A stretch of 64,000 nucleotides of DNA from Lethocerus indicus (GCA_019843655.1 JACDQD010000007.1:26120365-26184364); one strand, 5' to 3'. Counted from the stretch's first letter, positions 10,571 to 23,512 are shown. Program-made: numbers and translations. The notes: generated by a model not told the origin, from the letters alone.

Positions 10571-13500
10571 CATTCTACCGGCAAGGTTATTGGCTGAAAC
10601 TTAGTGAGTAAAATTAGAATATTTAAAAATGTTTAAAGTATTTCCTAACAATTGCGTTCAGTTAATATAATGCATGCATGCTGTCTGCATTTATATACAT
10701 AACTATTTGCTTTTACTTTTATGTACACTATAATCTGGAAACTTGTAGCATAAAAGCCGAGAACTGTGGTGGCGGAAAGCTGAAAATATTCTGTACCTTT
10801 TACAACTACAGTCGTCAGTGGTGAATATTTATATTTCTTTACCTTATTCATAACGGTTACGTTCGAAACGAAAATATCTCGTCAAGTGTTCTATTGGACA
10901 CGAAAGTCGTACCCACTTTGGAATAGTCAATTAACGGGCACCTCGTTTCGTGTTTAACATTTCCATTAGGCCGTCACCCAAGCCGGAATATAGAATTCGA
11001 TAGAGGCGGGAGGGGAGGGGCATGGGCACGACCGATTTGAATATCAGATGTTGGGGGCGGTATAACGCCCCTATGATTTATGTACGCGTTGGTTCCCCCC
11101 GCTAATCGCCGTGTATCTTACCCTCGTGTTCCATAATCGGCCGTATTATGGATGGATCGGATTAGTATTCCCGTAGGAGACCGGGTGGAAGAGGCCCGGT
11201 GAAATTCAGCTATAGAACCCAAGAGCAATTTCGTGGGCGTGAATCTGACGATACACACAATTCTGTACTCATGTGTCTGTGACTATCATTATTCGAATGG
11301 TCTCCAACGTTACCTTATCGGAAATTGGTAATATACCTGTACAACAATGTAGTAGTATAATACATGTACGCACAAGCCCACTCTTAAACTCTGTGGCCAT
11401 CATAAGAGAATAATGTTAACTAAACAGATACCGGAAAATATTAACAAATTATTAAGACAAGAAAATATCTTGATAAAAGAGACGTATTAAACAGCTATAG
11501 TAACTAATTCAGCTGTGTAACAAAGCTATATAAATAAATTTAACTAAGTCCCATTTTACATTCCGCGATATAATCCGTGATTGGCCAACATTTAATCATT
11601 TTTTATAATTAAAAACAGGACGTGGCTCGAATTCGAATTCGAAAATCTCATCGTGAACAAACTTACAGGATGCAAAATTCCCACCGAAATATGCTAAAAT
11701 GGATGAGGCGAAAATTCAAAATTCGCGTGCAGTATATCTCCCCCGTGTATACCTCACTCCTGTTCTATTATAACAATGATATATTTTGAAATGCGGACTC
11801 TTTGAAATGCGCCCTAATTGATATAATTAGCGCTGAAGAACGAAGATTCTCGGTTCTGGAATTCGAGACTTCCAGCGCCGCCGCCGCCGTTGGCTCAAAT
11901 TGAAGGCATCCGACAGATTGCAGACAGATAATTATTCACGAAAGGAAGCGCTCTGTAATTGCTGCGATGGGAATCTACAACCGGCCCCGAGAATATTCTT
12001 CCATAATTATTTATCGCGATCAGTTCCCCAGAGAGCGTTGTCAAGGACGCTGTTCGGAAGGATGCGCGTTTCGAACCGGCCGGTTTCAGGATGGGCGAGT
12101 GAAAATGATTAATGTATCCCGGGTCCTGATTCAACAGTACTTCAGTACACTGTAGTATGCCTGGGGAACACCCTCAGAAAACTGTCTGATTAACTGGTCT
12201 TAATGCACTTGCGAAAGGTCCTCAGTATCCTCTAGGGTGGCCTCATTTCTGGTTCAGCAGTCAGGTTGGAGCTTTGGACTACGTCCATCGGTTCGCGAGA
12301 TAATTTGTTTAAACTTTCAGTCTACACAACTGCAATGTTTTATATATATAGATTTGAATATACATCATCGAGGTGATTTGGAATTCCCGTCGTCGTCTGT
12401 AGCATCCGAGTAATATTATCAGCTGAGTTTCTCTCCTGTACGCAGAACGAATTTCAACATCTCTGTAGATAGTAATTGTCTTTTTTTATATCGCGTAGAA
12501 TACATCCGAGCGAGAGCTAGACGAGTATAATACTCGGGTTTGTGAACAATAGGTCTATAATTTGCATCAGTGTACTCCCGATCGCTATAACGAATCGTAA
12601 ACAACATTGACTATCACCCATTGTGCCGTGGCCCAGATTACTCGCTTCAATTCGAATACAAAGCCTCCATTCGGCTGCGATCTAAAACTTAATGGAAGAT
12701 GTACATAAAACAAATATATAGGAGGTAATTCATGAACTTTATAGTTATCCTGCTGTAGTAATTATAGTTAATAATGAAATGCTCTACTACTGTTACCATC
12801 TGACCTGTCTTTTAAGGATATATGCGTGAAAGACATTTAAGGTTTCCTAATCCTAATCCAACATTCGTATTGACTTTAATTGAAAAGTTACGACGAGGTC
12901 TCGAACGACTCCGACCATATTTGCCGACGAAACTGTGAATTTCGCGAGCCGAGTTTTCACCTCGTCCGATGCCTCGGAATCGGAAAGGCAGAAAAAGGTA
13001 CGGACGCAAAGAAAAAATGGCGGCTGCCTTTTGCCCGCCATCTTTGTCCAAAAGAAGTGAGACAATTTCACCGGACTCCCTTATTTGGAGAGAGAACTCC
13101 GCCGTGGACGCGATCTGAATTCATCACCGCTCCTGGTCCTCCCAGTACCAACCGAGTTTCACCAACGGACTCCCTATCCAGAGAAATGCTGAAGGTAGTC
13201 AGTCTTTGCTAGTGTTTATCATTCATCGATTGATATATAAATAAACGACTATCGTTACCGCGGTAAATGTATAAAAATTTAATGACAGTACGAGGCCCAG
13301 GCTCCCAGGCATATCCTGGAACACATTACGTAAGGGACAAATTCTTAAGGGTACCATTGTGACAGGCCGACCGCAGAGGATCGCAAGAACCCACGGGTGT
13401 TCCGAGCACGGACAGACCACCGAACAGGTTTTCCGAGTTTGTTTTTTTTCAATATACTCGTTGGGTAACACGCTGGGATATGGAATATCATCACTTGTCG
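10571..13500. other. Non-coding, nothing recognised
   Basis: Holds a short CCG run (about 11877-11888) and an AATTCG tandem at 11627-11644. Frames around 11895-12155 and 12812-13212 overlap on both strands and look like chance. Confidence 0.55.
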
Positions 13501-13530
13501 GACGGATTTCGGCTACTCGTCATCGTCAGT
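13501..13530 (-). repeat. Hammerhead-like motif, diverged
   Basis: On the minus strand it reads CTGACGATGACGAGTAGCC followed by GAAATCCGTC. The CTGANGA box, the GAAA box and the terminal GTC of a hammerhead core are all present, but the central stem pairs poorly. Outer arms with the GCTA/TAGC pairing are not seen. It is a distant copy of the 52913-52949 family or a chance match. Confidence 0.4.
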
Positions 13531-13761
13531 ATCATTAATACTATGTCAATGGGGGGGAAACTCGATAATATGAAGATTAACTAGGTAATGTCCTGATTAC
13601 CTTCATAAACCCGTTAAAGGCGAAATTTTGTTCCTTAAAATCAGTTTTACAAAATAAAATTATTACTGTCAATTATTATAAAAGGTTATCAGCTGGATAC
13701 TTCATTGTTCCCTTCGTGATCGCTGAACTCCGTGTAGCTCGGATTGGAGTAATTGAAAACG

Positions 13762-13935
13762 TTAAGAGGACAGAATTAGGTCGGTCTGGAGACGGGTGCG
13801 GCCTCTGGGTCGTCCTCTCCCACCCCCTCCAAGGAAGGGTCTAGAAATTTCTGGGGCAGATTCATATCGGTCACGGGACAAGACGGGGTCCGTCCAGGGG
13901 ACGAAATAAGTGCGGCCATCGCCGCCTCCTCCGAT
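13762..13935 (-). CDS. Candidate terminal exon with AT-hook-like motif
   Basis: On the minus strand an acceptor ending CAATTACAG precedes a 57-codon open frame that ends in TAA and contains no Met, so ATG-based searches miss it. It begins with a Gly-rich run, then GDGRTYFVPWTDPVLSRDRY, then an acidic/Pro stretch, and ends with GGGGRGRPRGRTRLQTDLIL plus two Ser. RGRPRGR is the core of an AT-hook, a minor-groove DNA-binding motif common in nuclear proteins. Amino-acid content is protein-like, and the region is GC-richer than its surroundings. I infer the last exon of a nuclear or chromatin protein but cannot name it. No clear AATAAA was found directly downstream. Another frame of the same strand is also open, which lowers confidence. 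Confidence 0.45.
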   Translation of the reverse strand: MGGGGDGRTYFVPWTDPVLSRDRYESAPEISRPFLGGGGRGRPRGRTRLQTDLILSS

Positions 13936-14498
13936 CTGTAATTGGCCGAATGGTCCTTCGGTTGTGGTACGACCAAAAAATGGTGGGGGGGGGGGCGCTC
14001 CACATTCCTAGCGGGCAACCACCGCGGCGGCGACCAGAGCCCCACCGCGGAGCACGCACGTCGGGCACAAAATGGGACCTTTGGCAATATTAATTCGGCA
14101 ACTGCCGAACGATTGGAATATAACGTTAGGGAATATATTGGGAGGACCGGAAAGTAATGTCGTTCTGCGTGTCAATATTCGTTTCAAAGGTGTACCAAAG
14201 AGATTTTAAATTCACATTAAAAATGAGGGTGATTACATCATTGATTAAAAAGAAAAACTTTTTTATGTGAAAAAAGCATTACTTTCTAGTCCCCTAACAC
14301 ATTAAAATTATTACCCAAACATTTTCGTTTAAAAAAACTTCTTTATGGCACCCAGTCATGAAATTCGGTCTGCTTCCGTTGACGTCTGGGTGTAACAGAA
14401 ATTAAAAAATTGTTTATTAAGACTTTTGCTCCATTTTGTAAGTTTACAGAAATAAGTACAACACATGAGTGGACCAGGTGTCTCCTTTACCTTTTAAA
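13936..14498. other. Non-coding; G homopolymer
   Basis: Contains a run of about 11 G at 13983-13993. On the minus strand this run plus the T-rich part (13973-13980 region) would form the pyrimidine tract of the candidate acceptor. Nothing else was recognised. Confidence 0.5.
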
Positions 14499-15131
14499 TT
14501 ATATTCGTTTTTCATAAGTCGTTTCTAGTCTTCGAGAAAAATATCGTCTTTTCGTGATGGTATAGAGGAGAATGTGCCCGGTTTTAAAGGCGTTGAGTTC
14601 GATTTGTATCTTATGTCGCATAAATTGTAACTCTTCTTTCGTCCAAGATAATCGTCTTAATTTTGTCAGTTCGAAATCATGAAAGTATAACAATCTGGAA
14701 AATCGATTAGAACCGATGTTTCGCCCATTTGAACTTCCTCCTTGGACGCTCTCCGTCCAAATATGGACTGTCGGGAAGACTCCACTTAGCGCGCATTCCC
14801 GGCAGCCGTCTGAATAGTGATTCGTAGTAGTGAAGCAGGCGGAAACACTCTCGGAATTATATTTATAATTATTATAATATAAAAACAAATTATAATTCCC
14901 TCCCCCCGCCCTAGCGGTCGTGTCCCTCCGGTGAACCAACGGCCGTTTGTTAGGAACCGTCGGTTGTCTAATTCGGGCCTTTTGAAAAGTCCGGAAGCCC
15001 CCCCCCGACCACCACGGTTGCCGGGGGAATATCTCCGATAACGACTCTATTGGCGCGGGGCGATCTTTCAACTCCACTAATTGGAAACAGTTTCTTATTC
15101 GTGGTTTTTCTGAAATTCGAAAGCCGTTCAT
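14499..15131 (-). CDS. Longest open frame in window, 210 codons, unknown
   Basis: This is the only frame over 200 codons. It starts MNGFRISEKPRIRN three codons after a stop and ends ETTYEKRI. The first third is basic and Pro-rich with two similar phrases (GFRISEKPRIR and GFRTFQKARIRQ). The middle contains an RAGGGNYN stretch and a Tyr/Asn-rich segment, and the C-terminal third is basic and charged. There is no signal peptide, no clear membrane span and no domain I know. No splice structure or promoter is evident. Its length is more than expected by chance in this composition, so it may be a decayed element's frame or an unspliced piece of a gene. No function is proposed. Confidence 0.25.
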   Translation of the reverse strand: MNGFRISEKPRIRNCFQLVELKDRPAPIESLSEIFPRQPWWSGGGFRTFQKARIRQPTVPNKRPLVHRRDTTARAGGGNYNLFLYYNNYKYNSESVSACFTTTNHYSDGCRECALSGVFPTVHIWTESVQGGSSNGRNIGSNRFSRLLYFHDFELTKLRRLSWTKEELQFMRHKIQIELNAFKTGHILLYTITKRRYFSRRLETTYEKRI

Positions 15132-16834
15132 GCAGTTTTCTTACGGATCGTGTTGCAATCGAGACTTATACTACTTTCTCCATGATATACATTTCTGCCT
15201 GTTTGTATATACATATATCGATCTTCTGATTTTCATATATGTTTCCCCGACATCCTGCATAATAAATTGTTCACTATTTGAATACACGATAGACAATGAG
15301 TTCTAGGCTTTGGATATAGATCCTGTTTTCAGGAGAATTGTCATGGATTTATTGTCCACTCACTCTTGTTTAGTGCCGCGACAGTGCTAACAGAATGTTC
15401 ATGAACGAATATGTTCACAAGAGTATTGAACAAAATGTTTATGTCGCGTTTCTATTGAATTCTAGGGCTCGTTGTTTGCAACGATAATTATTAACCACAA
15501 TACGCTGATGCATTTAAAGTTGCAAAAATCAAACGCGTCACAAAACAATGGGACCGAAGCCGGCGGTTCGTCACGTAGGACACGGGGTGCACTCCTAAAG
15601 CAGATGTTACACCATAAAAGCGTGTCCTTATTTTTGGCATTGTATTAAAATGCAAGGGGATGATCTGCATTGTTGTTGGACACGGCGATGCCCTCCTGCG
15701 CGCCAGGTCGAGGCCAAGTACGCTGATGACCTCAGGAGTCCACGAGGCGGCTGTGCCGTCTCTATATAAGGTACGGGCCCGCTAAGGCGCAAATATGTCA
15801 TTAGGCGAGGAGCGGGCGGTTTTATAGACCGCTTTCTGTCGCGCCCGGGGTCGACGGTCCCAAGCCGCAGAAGAAGAAGAAGAAGAAACATACATCCAAC
15901 ATAGAAACTATTCTTCTTGAAATATCTTAATCTGCCAGGACTTGGGCATACGTGAACGGGTTGTGTGGGGGCATCCTGTTTGCTAATCCTTTATTAATGT
16001 TATATCACGTATTGTCATTGTTTTATTTATATTGCCTTGAAAGGAAGGATATCTGTTTTATGGCTTCGCCTTGAAATGTTGTGGGAATCAAGTTTATAGT
16101 TGTGTGTATATATGCTCAAGGGAACTGCGTTGTAAAATATATTTTCGCCGGGGGAAAATCGACTTTTACTTCAAAAACTCCAGTTTTATGGTACTTCGTT
16201 CGTTAACTCTCGAAGTAATTTCTGTAATTGAAGTGGGCCTTCTGTTACCTCCGCCCTTAATTTTGAACTTAAGGATGGGAAGCTCAGTGGCCCTGTTAAG
16301 TGGAAACTTCTGTCGGTCTAGAATGGAGTAGTGCTCACCGAGCCGGAGCCGATTCCGGAACCAGATAGGAACAGCCCCTCCGGGTCGGCTCACTTCCGGT
16401 AGCCACCTGCCGCCGCCATCTACCAACGACAACGTTGGCGTCCAACCCTTCCCTGTTCTTCACGTTGATAATCTCACGAACGCCGTTTAAAGAAAAAAAA
16501 GAAGAAAATTAGAATTCACCGCCTCTAATTTCCGGTTCACCGCCAGTCTGTAATTACCGGAAGAACGGGTAATAATAAGTATCGTACATCTGTTGTACAC
16601 GTCGACTCCAAAGGGAGGGTTTCAAAATCGTTACCTGGAGAATGTTTCCATATAAAGTCGAATTCATATTACGGTAATAGTAATGAAACTCAATGTCGCA
16701 TGGAGGTCGAATCGAAATTTTTCAACAACATTTAGGATTTTTCTCGCCATTCACAATTTATTTTATGTGAAAGTCCAGTATATTCATTAGAAGCGATGTG
16801 GGATAGGCTAGATAGGATGAAAAGTGCCCCTAAC
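15132..16834. other. Non-coding; (AAG)n at 15869-15888
   Basis: Contains a short AAG microsatellite. An acceptor-like CCTGTTTTCAG ends near 15330, but only a short open stretch follows. No gene was supported. Confidence 0.55.
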
Positions 16835-16920
16835 GAAGTGAAGATTAACGAACCAGTCGCCAGGTAGTATTGAGAGCGAACGGTTCACACATACCGCCAG
16901 AAGAGAGAATGAACTATAAA
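16835..16920 (-). repeat. Dispersed repeat family B copy, reverse strand
   Basis: Plus-strand blocks are GTGAAGATTAACGAACCAGT, CGCCAGGTAGTATTGAGAGC, TTCACACATACCGCCAGAAG and AGAGAATGAACT. They align block for block with 40701-40800. These two copies define the family's best-preserved half. Confidence 0.8.
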
Positions 16921-19900
16921 ATACTACTATAGTCATTAAACTTCAGCCACGCAGTTTGCTCAGTTCAGGTAAATGACCGTCTAACTGCTTCATTGTGTAC
17001 TGAATACAACGGATAATGTGAGATTCCGCCAGAGTGGTGAAGCCGACACCTATACAGCCCTAAGTATCATATCAGATACAGCCTATTGCGAGAAGATTGC
17101 GGAAAGTGTACGAATTGATATGCGAACGTTGGATAAAATCGGACGAATATAAAGATCGTTACTCCAAGGCCTACTTTCTACTTATGTATAATGTATGTAG
17201 AAAAAAAAACAAATTCTGGGTTTAATGGGCTAGAAATTCTATTTTCTAAAACCGCACGCGATACTCTGTCATTGAATTTCAGACAATGCCACCGAGTTAC
17301 CCCGATTTATGAAGTGGACTGTCCTAGCTTATTATTGAAGTTAGACTGAACTACTCGGTCTCTGGAGCTGGACGTAGACGTGGCCTCGGTTGGGGCAAAA
17401 AGGAATTCATCACTGACAAGGCCGATACGAAAAATGGTGTCCACTCGACGTAAATCAACGTCCGAGTCGGGCCTCGTTTAAATTAAATTAAAACTCTGTT
17501 CCAGTTGTTAAACGGTGCGCGGTCCCGCCCCTCCCCCCTGGAATAAAACATTCTGTTAATTGTAGGAAAATCCGGGGGACTGAAATGTGTTTTAATTATG
17601 AATTCCACCAATTAGGTGGAATATACCTCAATTATAAGCTGGCCTACTTGGTTTAAATTTTCTTTTTGGAGGGCTCGGAATATCATCGCGGTCAGATCCT
17701 TGACCGATGGTCATTATGGACGCAGTAGGGCTGTTCTAACTGTTGGCATTTGTCGAAACGGGTGCAATTCTAGAACAAATGTGTGTCGCAGTTTTCAAAT
17801 TGATTACTCCGAGAATACCGGTTGGGTATTCTGGGGACGGGTTTGTGGAATACTTTGAACTTGTAGTCGTTTCCTTCGGGGAGGTCGGTAGGGCCCGGGA
17901 GCAATCAATTAGGCTGAGGCTGAAGTTGGGCTGGAGGAGGTCGGAGCAGATTTATTGAAGATTGTCTTCCGTCTTAACCTGTTTGGCATCCTGTGCGCAC
18001 CTCCGCCTCCTCTACCTCCCACCCCCTTCACCCCGCAACTGGTCCCGATCTTCCGTTTTAAGTGGGGCTAAGCCCGCGGGGCCTGCCCGGCTTTTTAATA
18101 CGATCTTTCAGAAGGACGCCATTCGGCGGAGGCCTATTCGCGCTCTTCTCGGACAACGTCCGATTCCGGTCACTCCGGTCTTCATTGTGTTCATGTTAAT
18201 ACTCCGGGCTGTTCTTGAATCTCGAAGGTTTCGTAAGACGTAAACGGCCGTGTGGCGCAATAAGAACATTTTGTTCGGGATATGGAAGATTGCAAAAGAG
18301 TCCTGTGGTTTTTACGGAAATGTTTCAAACCAAATGACAAACTGTGGTTTCTTTCTTATTATTTAAGATGTGTGCGAAATTTAGACTGTCTTGTGCCCTG
18401 TTATAATTGGCCCCGTCATATTGCCCAATTTGGCTTTTTTCGGTAGGCCGCTGGCAAAACATTTTGAACCCTTAAAATCACTATTTTTTTATAAAAAATC
18501 TATTTGTTTATATATAAACTAAATAATTTTTACTTTTAAAAAGGGAGCAGGTGGAGAATCCCTATGGGGGCAGCGATTCAGTCTCAAATTCGTACTGAGA
18601 GTATAGGTTGGGGGGTTTACCTGTTGAAGAGTGTACATGTGCGCCACATGTCATGTGTCTATAGCTCAGGTAGGGTGTGGTGCCTGGAGCAAATGGCTTT
18701 CCGATTGTGCGTTGTGGGCCAGGTGTTGGGGCCTAGCCCAACTTGTTCCTCTCCTACTATTCTTCCGACGATAGATGGGCAGGTGCTCCCCACCCACAGC
18801 TATAGCTGTAGGGGCACCTACGCGAGCTGCAGAAGGATCCGGTCCCGAGTCCCCCGTGAGAGATTTGGCCAGGAAATTTCGCCAGATGCAGGGCATTCGA
18901 GCGAAGTTTAGAGATAAAACTCATTGGGTAACTTTGAAAAGATTTAAGGCCATTTAAGGTCATTTATATTTCATCTCTCTAGCGAATTTCTGTATCCACT
19001 CCCCTATTTTCTGATAAGCTGGAACGAATATATTCCGACAATAGTATTGCATCCTTTTTCACTCCCAGAAGTTCATCCGTTCTTAGCTACAGACGATGGC
19101 GAAATGCCAAAATCGGCCTTGCCCCCTCCCAAACAGGCTAATATAACAGTAATCTAATCAATACTATAATTAATAGGAGTAAGGAATGATAATATTACGG
19201 CAAACATTGTCATTCATTCCCATTCTTAATTTAACACACATTCATTACTAGTCCAATCTCACAAACTCTCGCTTCCAACCTCCAATAACAGATAATGCAA
19301 ACAACCGTGAACCAATGTCAACAGTGGTACGCTGTTCGACTAAATAATGACACGAATGCTGCCGGAAACATTGAATCGAAACAATGGGCACAGTATGCTA
19401 TTAAAACACATTAACGATATCGACTGCAGATGGTGCTACAAAGCTAAATGTACGGTGATATAGATTTAAAACCTGACATATTGGCGATAGGAATTTCATT
19501 GTTTTACTATGCAGGAAGAAAGATGAAATGAGTCCTTTATTAAACCAATAAACTGTACGGAGTTAAAACAGGAATGGATGTTTCTCTCTCTCTATGACCG
19601 ACTCCGCATCAGATGTTACCAGGTCACGAGAAGTACTCGTAAAACAGATTAAGAACCGGACACACAAACCTGACACACTGTCACCTCCTATTAAGGGTAA
19701 CCGAATCTCAAACATATCTAACTATTTAAATTTCTCTTAAACGACCACACAGCTTACAAACAAAATACAACCCACTAACCTACATAGAACAAATCTGCGC
19801 ATTAAATGCATAATTGCGTATAATAAATCAAGTTATTGAACAAACACGACCACTTCCAATATTTTTGTCGCTAAACGGATTTGTATACTTAATATTTAAT

Positions 19901-20427
19901 GATTTGTATAAGTAAACAGTCCCAAACTTGAGACAGAGTTGGGTTCAGGAGGAGCTTTAGTATGTCGTCAATCAACATAATTTTAAGGATACCGTCAGGA
20001 TACGATAAGGACACATTTCCAATACCATTACTGGACGTATTCTCGTCATCAGCCATGACAGGTATCGGGGGTTAAACAAAATAAAAATTTGATTCTTCGC
20101 CAAACTAACACAGTTCGAATTTTAGGATTTTGAAACTGCGTAGCGCCGACTTAAAAGGAAATGGCCACGTGATTCTTCCATTAATTATAATTTTCAAAAA
20201 ATGTTGTCTCCGCTTAAAAGAAAAAAATAAATTAAAAGCATGTACGGATGTTCGTAAGTCGTGTAGCGTCTGTATTCCGCTTTCCACGTTTATTTATATA
20301 ATTGAAGGAAGCAGCGTCGGTCGACACCGGCCATTACAAGTTTGAAATTAATATTACATGTAACTAATTGAAAATAACTAATATTCCTTACCATCAACTT
20401 TACAAACACCTATAATTTCCTGAGCAA
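16921..20427. other. Non-coding, nothing recognised
   Basis: About 3.5 kb. A weak acceptor/donor junction (GTTCAG/GTAAAT) lies at about 16968. GC-richer patches at 17950-18240 and 18540-18950 have overlapping frames on both strands with no recognisable content. Confidence 0.5.
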
Positions 20428-20436
20428 CTCTCTCTC

Positions 20437-20472
<36 letters not shown>
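20428..20472. repeat. (CT)n microsatellite
   Basis: About 22 CT units with one TA interruption. Confidence 0.95.
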
Positions 20473-20474
<2 letters not shown>

Positions 20475-22852
20475 CGAGCTAATTACCATTCAGTTTTATC
20501 TCCGCCTTCAACTTTCTTTCCTTTAAATGCCCGCTGTATAGAAAATCAATAGACCTAGGCCAGACCCTGTGTAAATAGCAGACGGGGCTTTACCTGGCTA
20601 TACCTGTGGAGTCCGTTGTCCCGCCGGGGAAGAAAAAAAACGGGAAAATAATGTCCGCCCCAAGGGAGGGGAAATGCCACCCGCCCTCGCTACAATGCCC
20701 TCCGCACGGTATACATATATAAATCAAGGTATTAAACAGTGCCCGAAAACCAAACAGACGGTATATCATGCGGGGGGAATGATATATCTCGGAAAAACCG
20801 GGAGCAGTGGTCGGTAGGTAATAAAAGACAAAAGTTATATCAGGGCTAGGGCAAACTTTTGAGACGGAAGGGCTAAAAAATATTTTTAAATCTATTTCTA
20901 CAGATAAGTAAGTTGTAATATTGATGATATCTTCATTAATTTAAGAAAACAAAACAGACAGAAACTTGCTCTAATTAGTTTTAACAAGTGTGAGCGATGA
21001 GCTATTTCCTTAGAAATTTTCTATAATTAGTCGGTTTTAATTTCAAAGGCACGATTTCGAAGTTTTGCGCGACCTGTATAAAACTAATGAAATCGCCGTT
21101 ACGTTATTTAAACCTCACATTTCAAGGAATGTTATCAAAAATTTGTTGCAAATTAATTAAAACCGCATTAATAAAGCGTTTCCCGTATCACAATCTGTTT
21201 CGTTTAATTCCTCGATTTATTCTCCAGATATTGTTAACGAAAATCATCGAACCAACGATATACGGTATGACGAAATGAACTTTAATTGTCTGATAAACAA
21301 GTATTGGTTTGTGACCGAAGGCCTAGTTTAATAACCGGGGATTGATTCGAGGGCCCATTTTATACTATTGATTCGGGAATTATTTACCCATCGAAAAACA
21401 CATTTAACAAAAAAAAGGACATTTGTCCTTATCACACGTTATCTGGGTCCGTACCGATGGACGGATCCTCGTTAATATAACATTAACAACGATATAATAA
21501 TATTTTTTACTATTATTGGTTGTGGGTGGATTTATTCTATTTAGGATTTTCCTTGCCAGGATTTTACTGTGTATGTTCAGATTTGCCGAAACTGAGAAGC
21601 GTAATTATTTTGGAAAACCTATATTGCGGTCTGAGTGGGTTCGGAATGCTTCTTTGGTATTTTTATGTATAATATATATCTGTCAAATGATATATTATAA
21701 TGATGCCGGTGAAGTGCCATTCACTTACATTTTCTGCACAGTCGGTACAGTACGTTTCACTACAGACAATCCATCCCGAATCCTGAAAATATAGTTCTTA
21801 TCACTGCCTCTCATAATATTCTGGTCAATTGCCCTAATCTAATATTTTTCTTGGGAACGAAACTATTTCTATTTCAATAAACGTATCTGATAATTTCTAT
21901 CGGAGGCCAACTTTTGACACTGCCGAGTCCGCTTTGATACACTCTCGACCCCGCGGCCATTAACTTGTCCGCACTGTTCATCTTCATCCAAATATCGAGT
22001 GGGAATGAATGGGTGAACTTTGGAGGTCGCCGGCGGCTCTCTTTAATTGGATACGGACGGAATCGAAAAACAACGAAGCTTCTCGCCCCGTTTCCTTTTT
22101 TTTTCGATTTATCATTTTCGAATAGGCCTCGCGCCTATTATATAAATAGCGTCGGCAAAATTATGTAATAACCTCCCGTATGCCTAGGGCTTGGTGCTTA
22201 TCCTCAGTGCATCCGTCGATATTTCGGTACATGACTCTGCCGCTGGTGCGTTTTCGTCTCAACTGTTGAGGTAATTCTAAAAACGCTTATCACAGAATAA
22301 TGACAACAGCGGAAGTGAATTACATGTACGTTGTACTGAATTACGTACTCCCGCGTTTCCCCCCAAACAACTGCAATTCCAAGCGCTCTTTACGGCTTTC
22401 GGAAAATTCGCAGGAAGGGGTTTCTTTTCATTAGCGATCCACTATTTCCGGAGTAGCGGATTAAGGTTTTCCCCATTGAGTTTTCGCCCTCCACGTGTTG
22501 GTACGAAGGACAGATGTCCCTCACGAAGATTCGGAATGATTCCTTGTTATAATGAAGAGGAATAGATGAATTTAGAAGTGAAAGCTCAATATACAGTATT
22601 TGAGTATTGAAGTATTTGAGAGCAAAATATTCACACGCCAAGAAATGAGAATGGACTAAAAGAAAATTACGCTTATTCGACCCCGACACCGCGTACAGAC
22701 AACCTCAAAGCACGAGTAAACGAATGAAATTTATGAATTTTCCACCAAGGAATCTTGTCCACGACACTGACGTGTCCAGGTGACAGGGTGATATTTAAGC
22801 TTCCTCGTTCGCTTCATACATATTCAATTTATTTTAAATCGTAAAAATTTTT

Positions 22853-22854
<2 letters not shown>
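20473..22854. other. Non-coding, nothing recognised
   Basis: AT-rich. The 92-codon frame at 21516-21794 is hydrophobic and Cys/Phe-rich, but it has no recognisable topology or family. Confidence 0.5.

Positions 22855-22910
<56 letters not shown>
22855..22910. repeat. (TA)n microsatellite, left of a MITE
   Basis: A long uninterrupted TA tract that abuts the left end of the Tigger-like element at 22911. A matching tract abuts the other end. Confidence 0.95.
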
Positions 22911-22915
<5 letters not shown>

Positions 22916-23456
22916 TTCCCTCGCCACTTCGCGCTTCATGTTTTGCGGTTTTTCCAAAATATTTGTCAAAAAATAAAAATGAAAATACAACCATGTCGGC
23001 ATCCACATGGCGGAAAGGAGCGTTGTTTCGTGTTGATGCGCGAGAAAGAAGGATCTCCGCATGTCAAACAAAGAGATGAGTTGACTCAGAGTACATACCG
23101 CGGCCTCTCATAAAGGTGACCCGAGTCAGCCTAAAGCTTCTACGAGTCAACTGAGAGGCCTCTCCTCCGCCACCAACACAAGACTCTTCGCCTCTCTCAG
23201 AAAGCAATGTCGATTAATGTTTATTACTGTATAAGGTTCTGTAATTAACCTTATTAATTAGCACTGACACGTTTAAGTAAATACGTATACTGTTGTAATT
23301 TTTGTCTTAAACGTGTAAAGTATAAATATTGTTTACATATTTAAAACATTCTTGTACCCGCATACACGAAAATTCCTAGGGGTAAATCCTACTTCGCGGT
23401 TTTTCAGCTTTCGCGGAAGGTTCTGGTTCCCATTAACCGCGAAAAACGAGGGATCA

Positions 23457-23459
<3 letters not shown>
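22911..23459 (+). mobile_element. Tigger/pogo-like MITE, 549 bp
   Basis: The left end reads TAGTGTTCCCTCGCCACTTC. The right end, reverse-complemented, reads CAGTGATCCCTCGTTTTTCG. They match at 11 of 13 terminal bases. The ends and the subterminal TTCGCG/GCGG-rich blocks (ACTTCGCGC..., GCGGTTTTTC, CTTCGCGGTTTTTC) are the known look of non-autonomous Tigger/pogo (TcMar-Tigger) elements, which insert at TA. Both sides are (TA)n, so the target duplication cannot be measured. There is no transposase frame, which fits a non-autonomous element. Confidence 0.7.

Positions 23460-23512
<53 letters not shown>
23460..23512. repeat. (TA)n microsatellite, right of a MITE
   Basis: A second long TA tract that begins at the base after the CACTG right end of the MITE. 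Confidence 0.95.
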
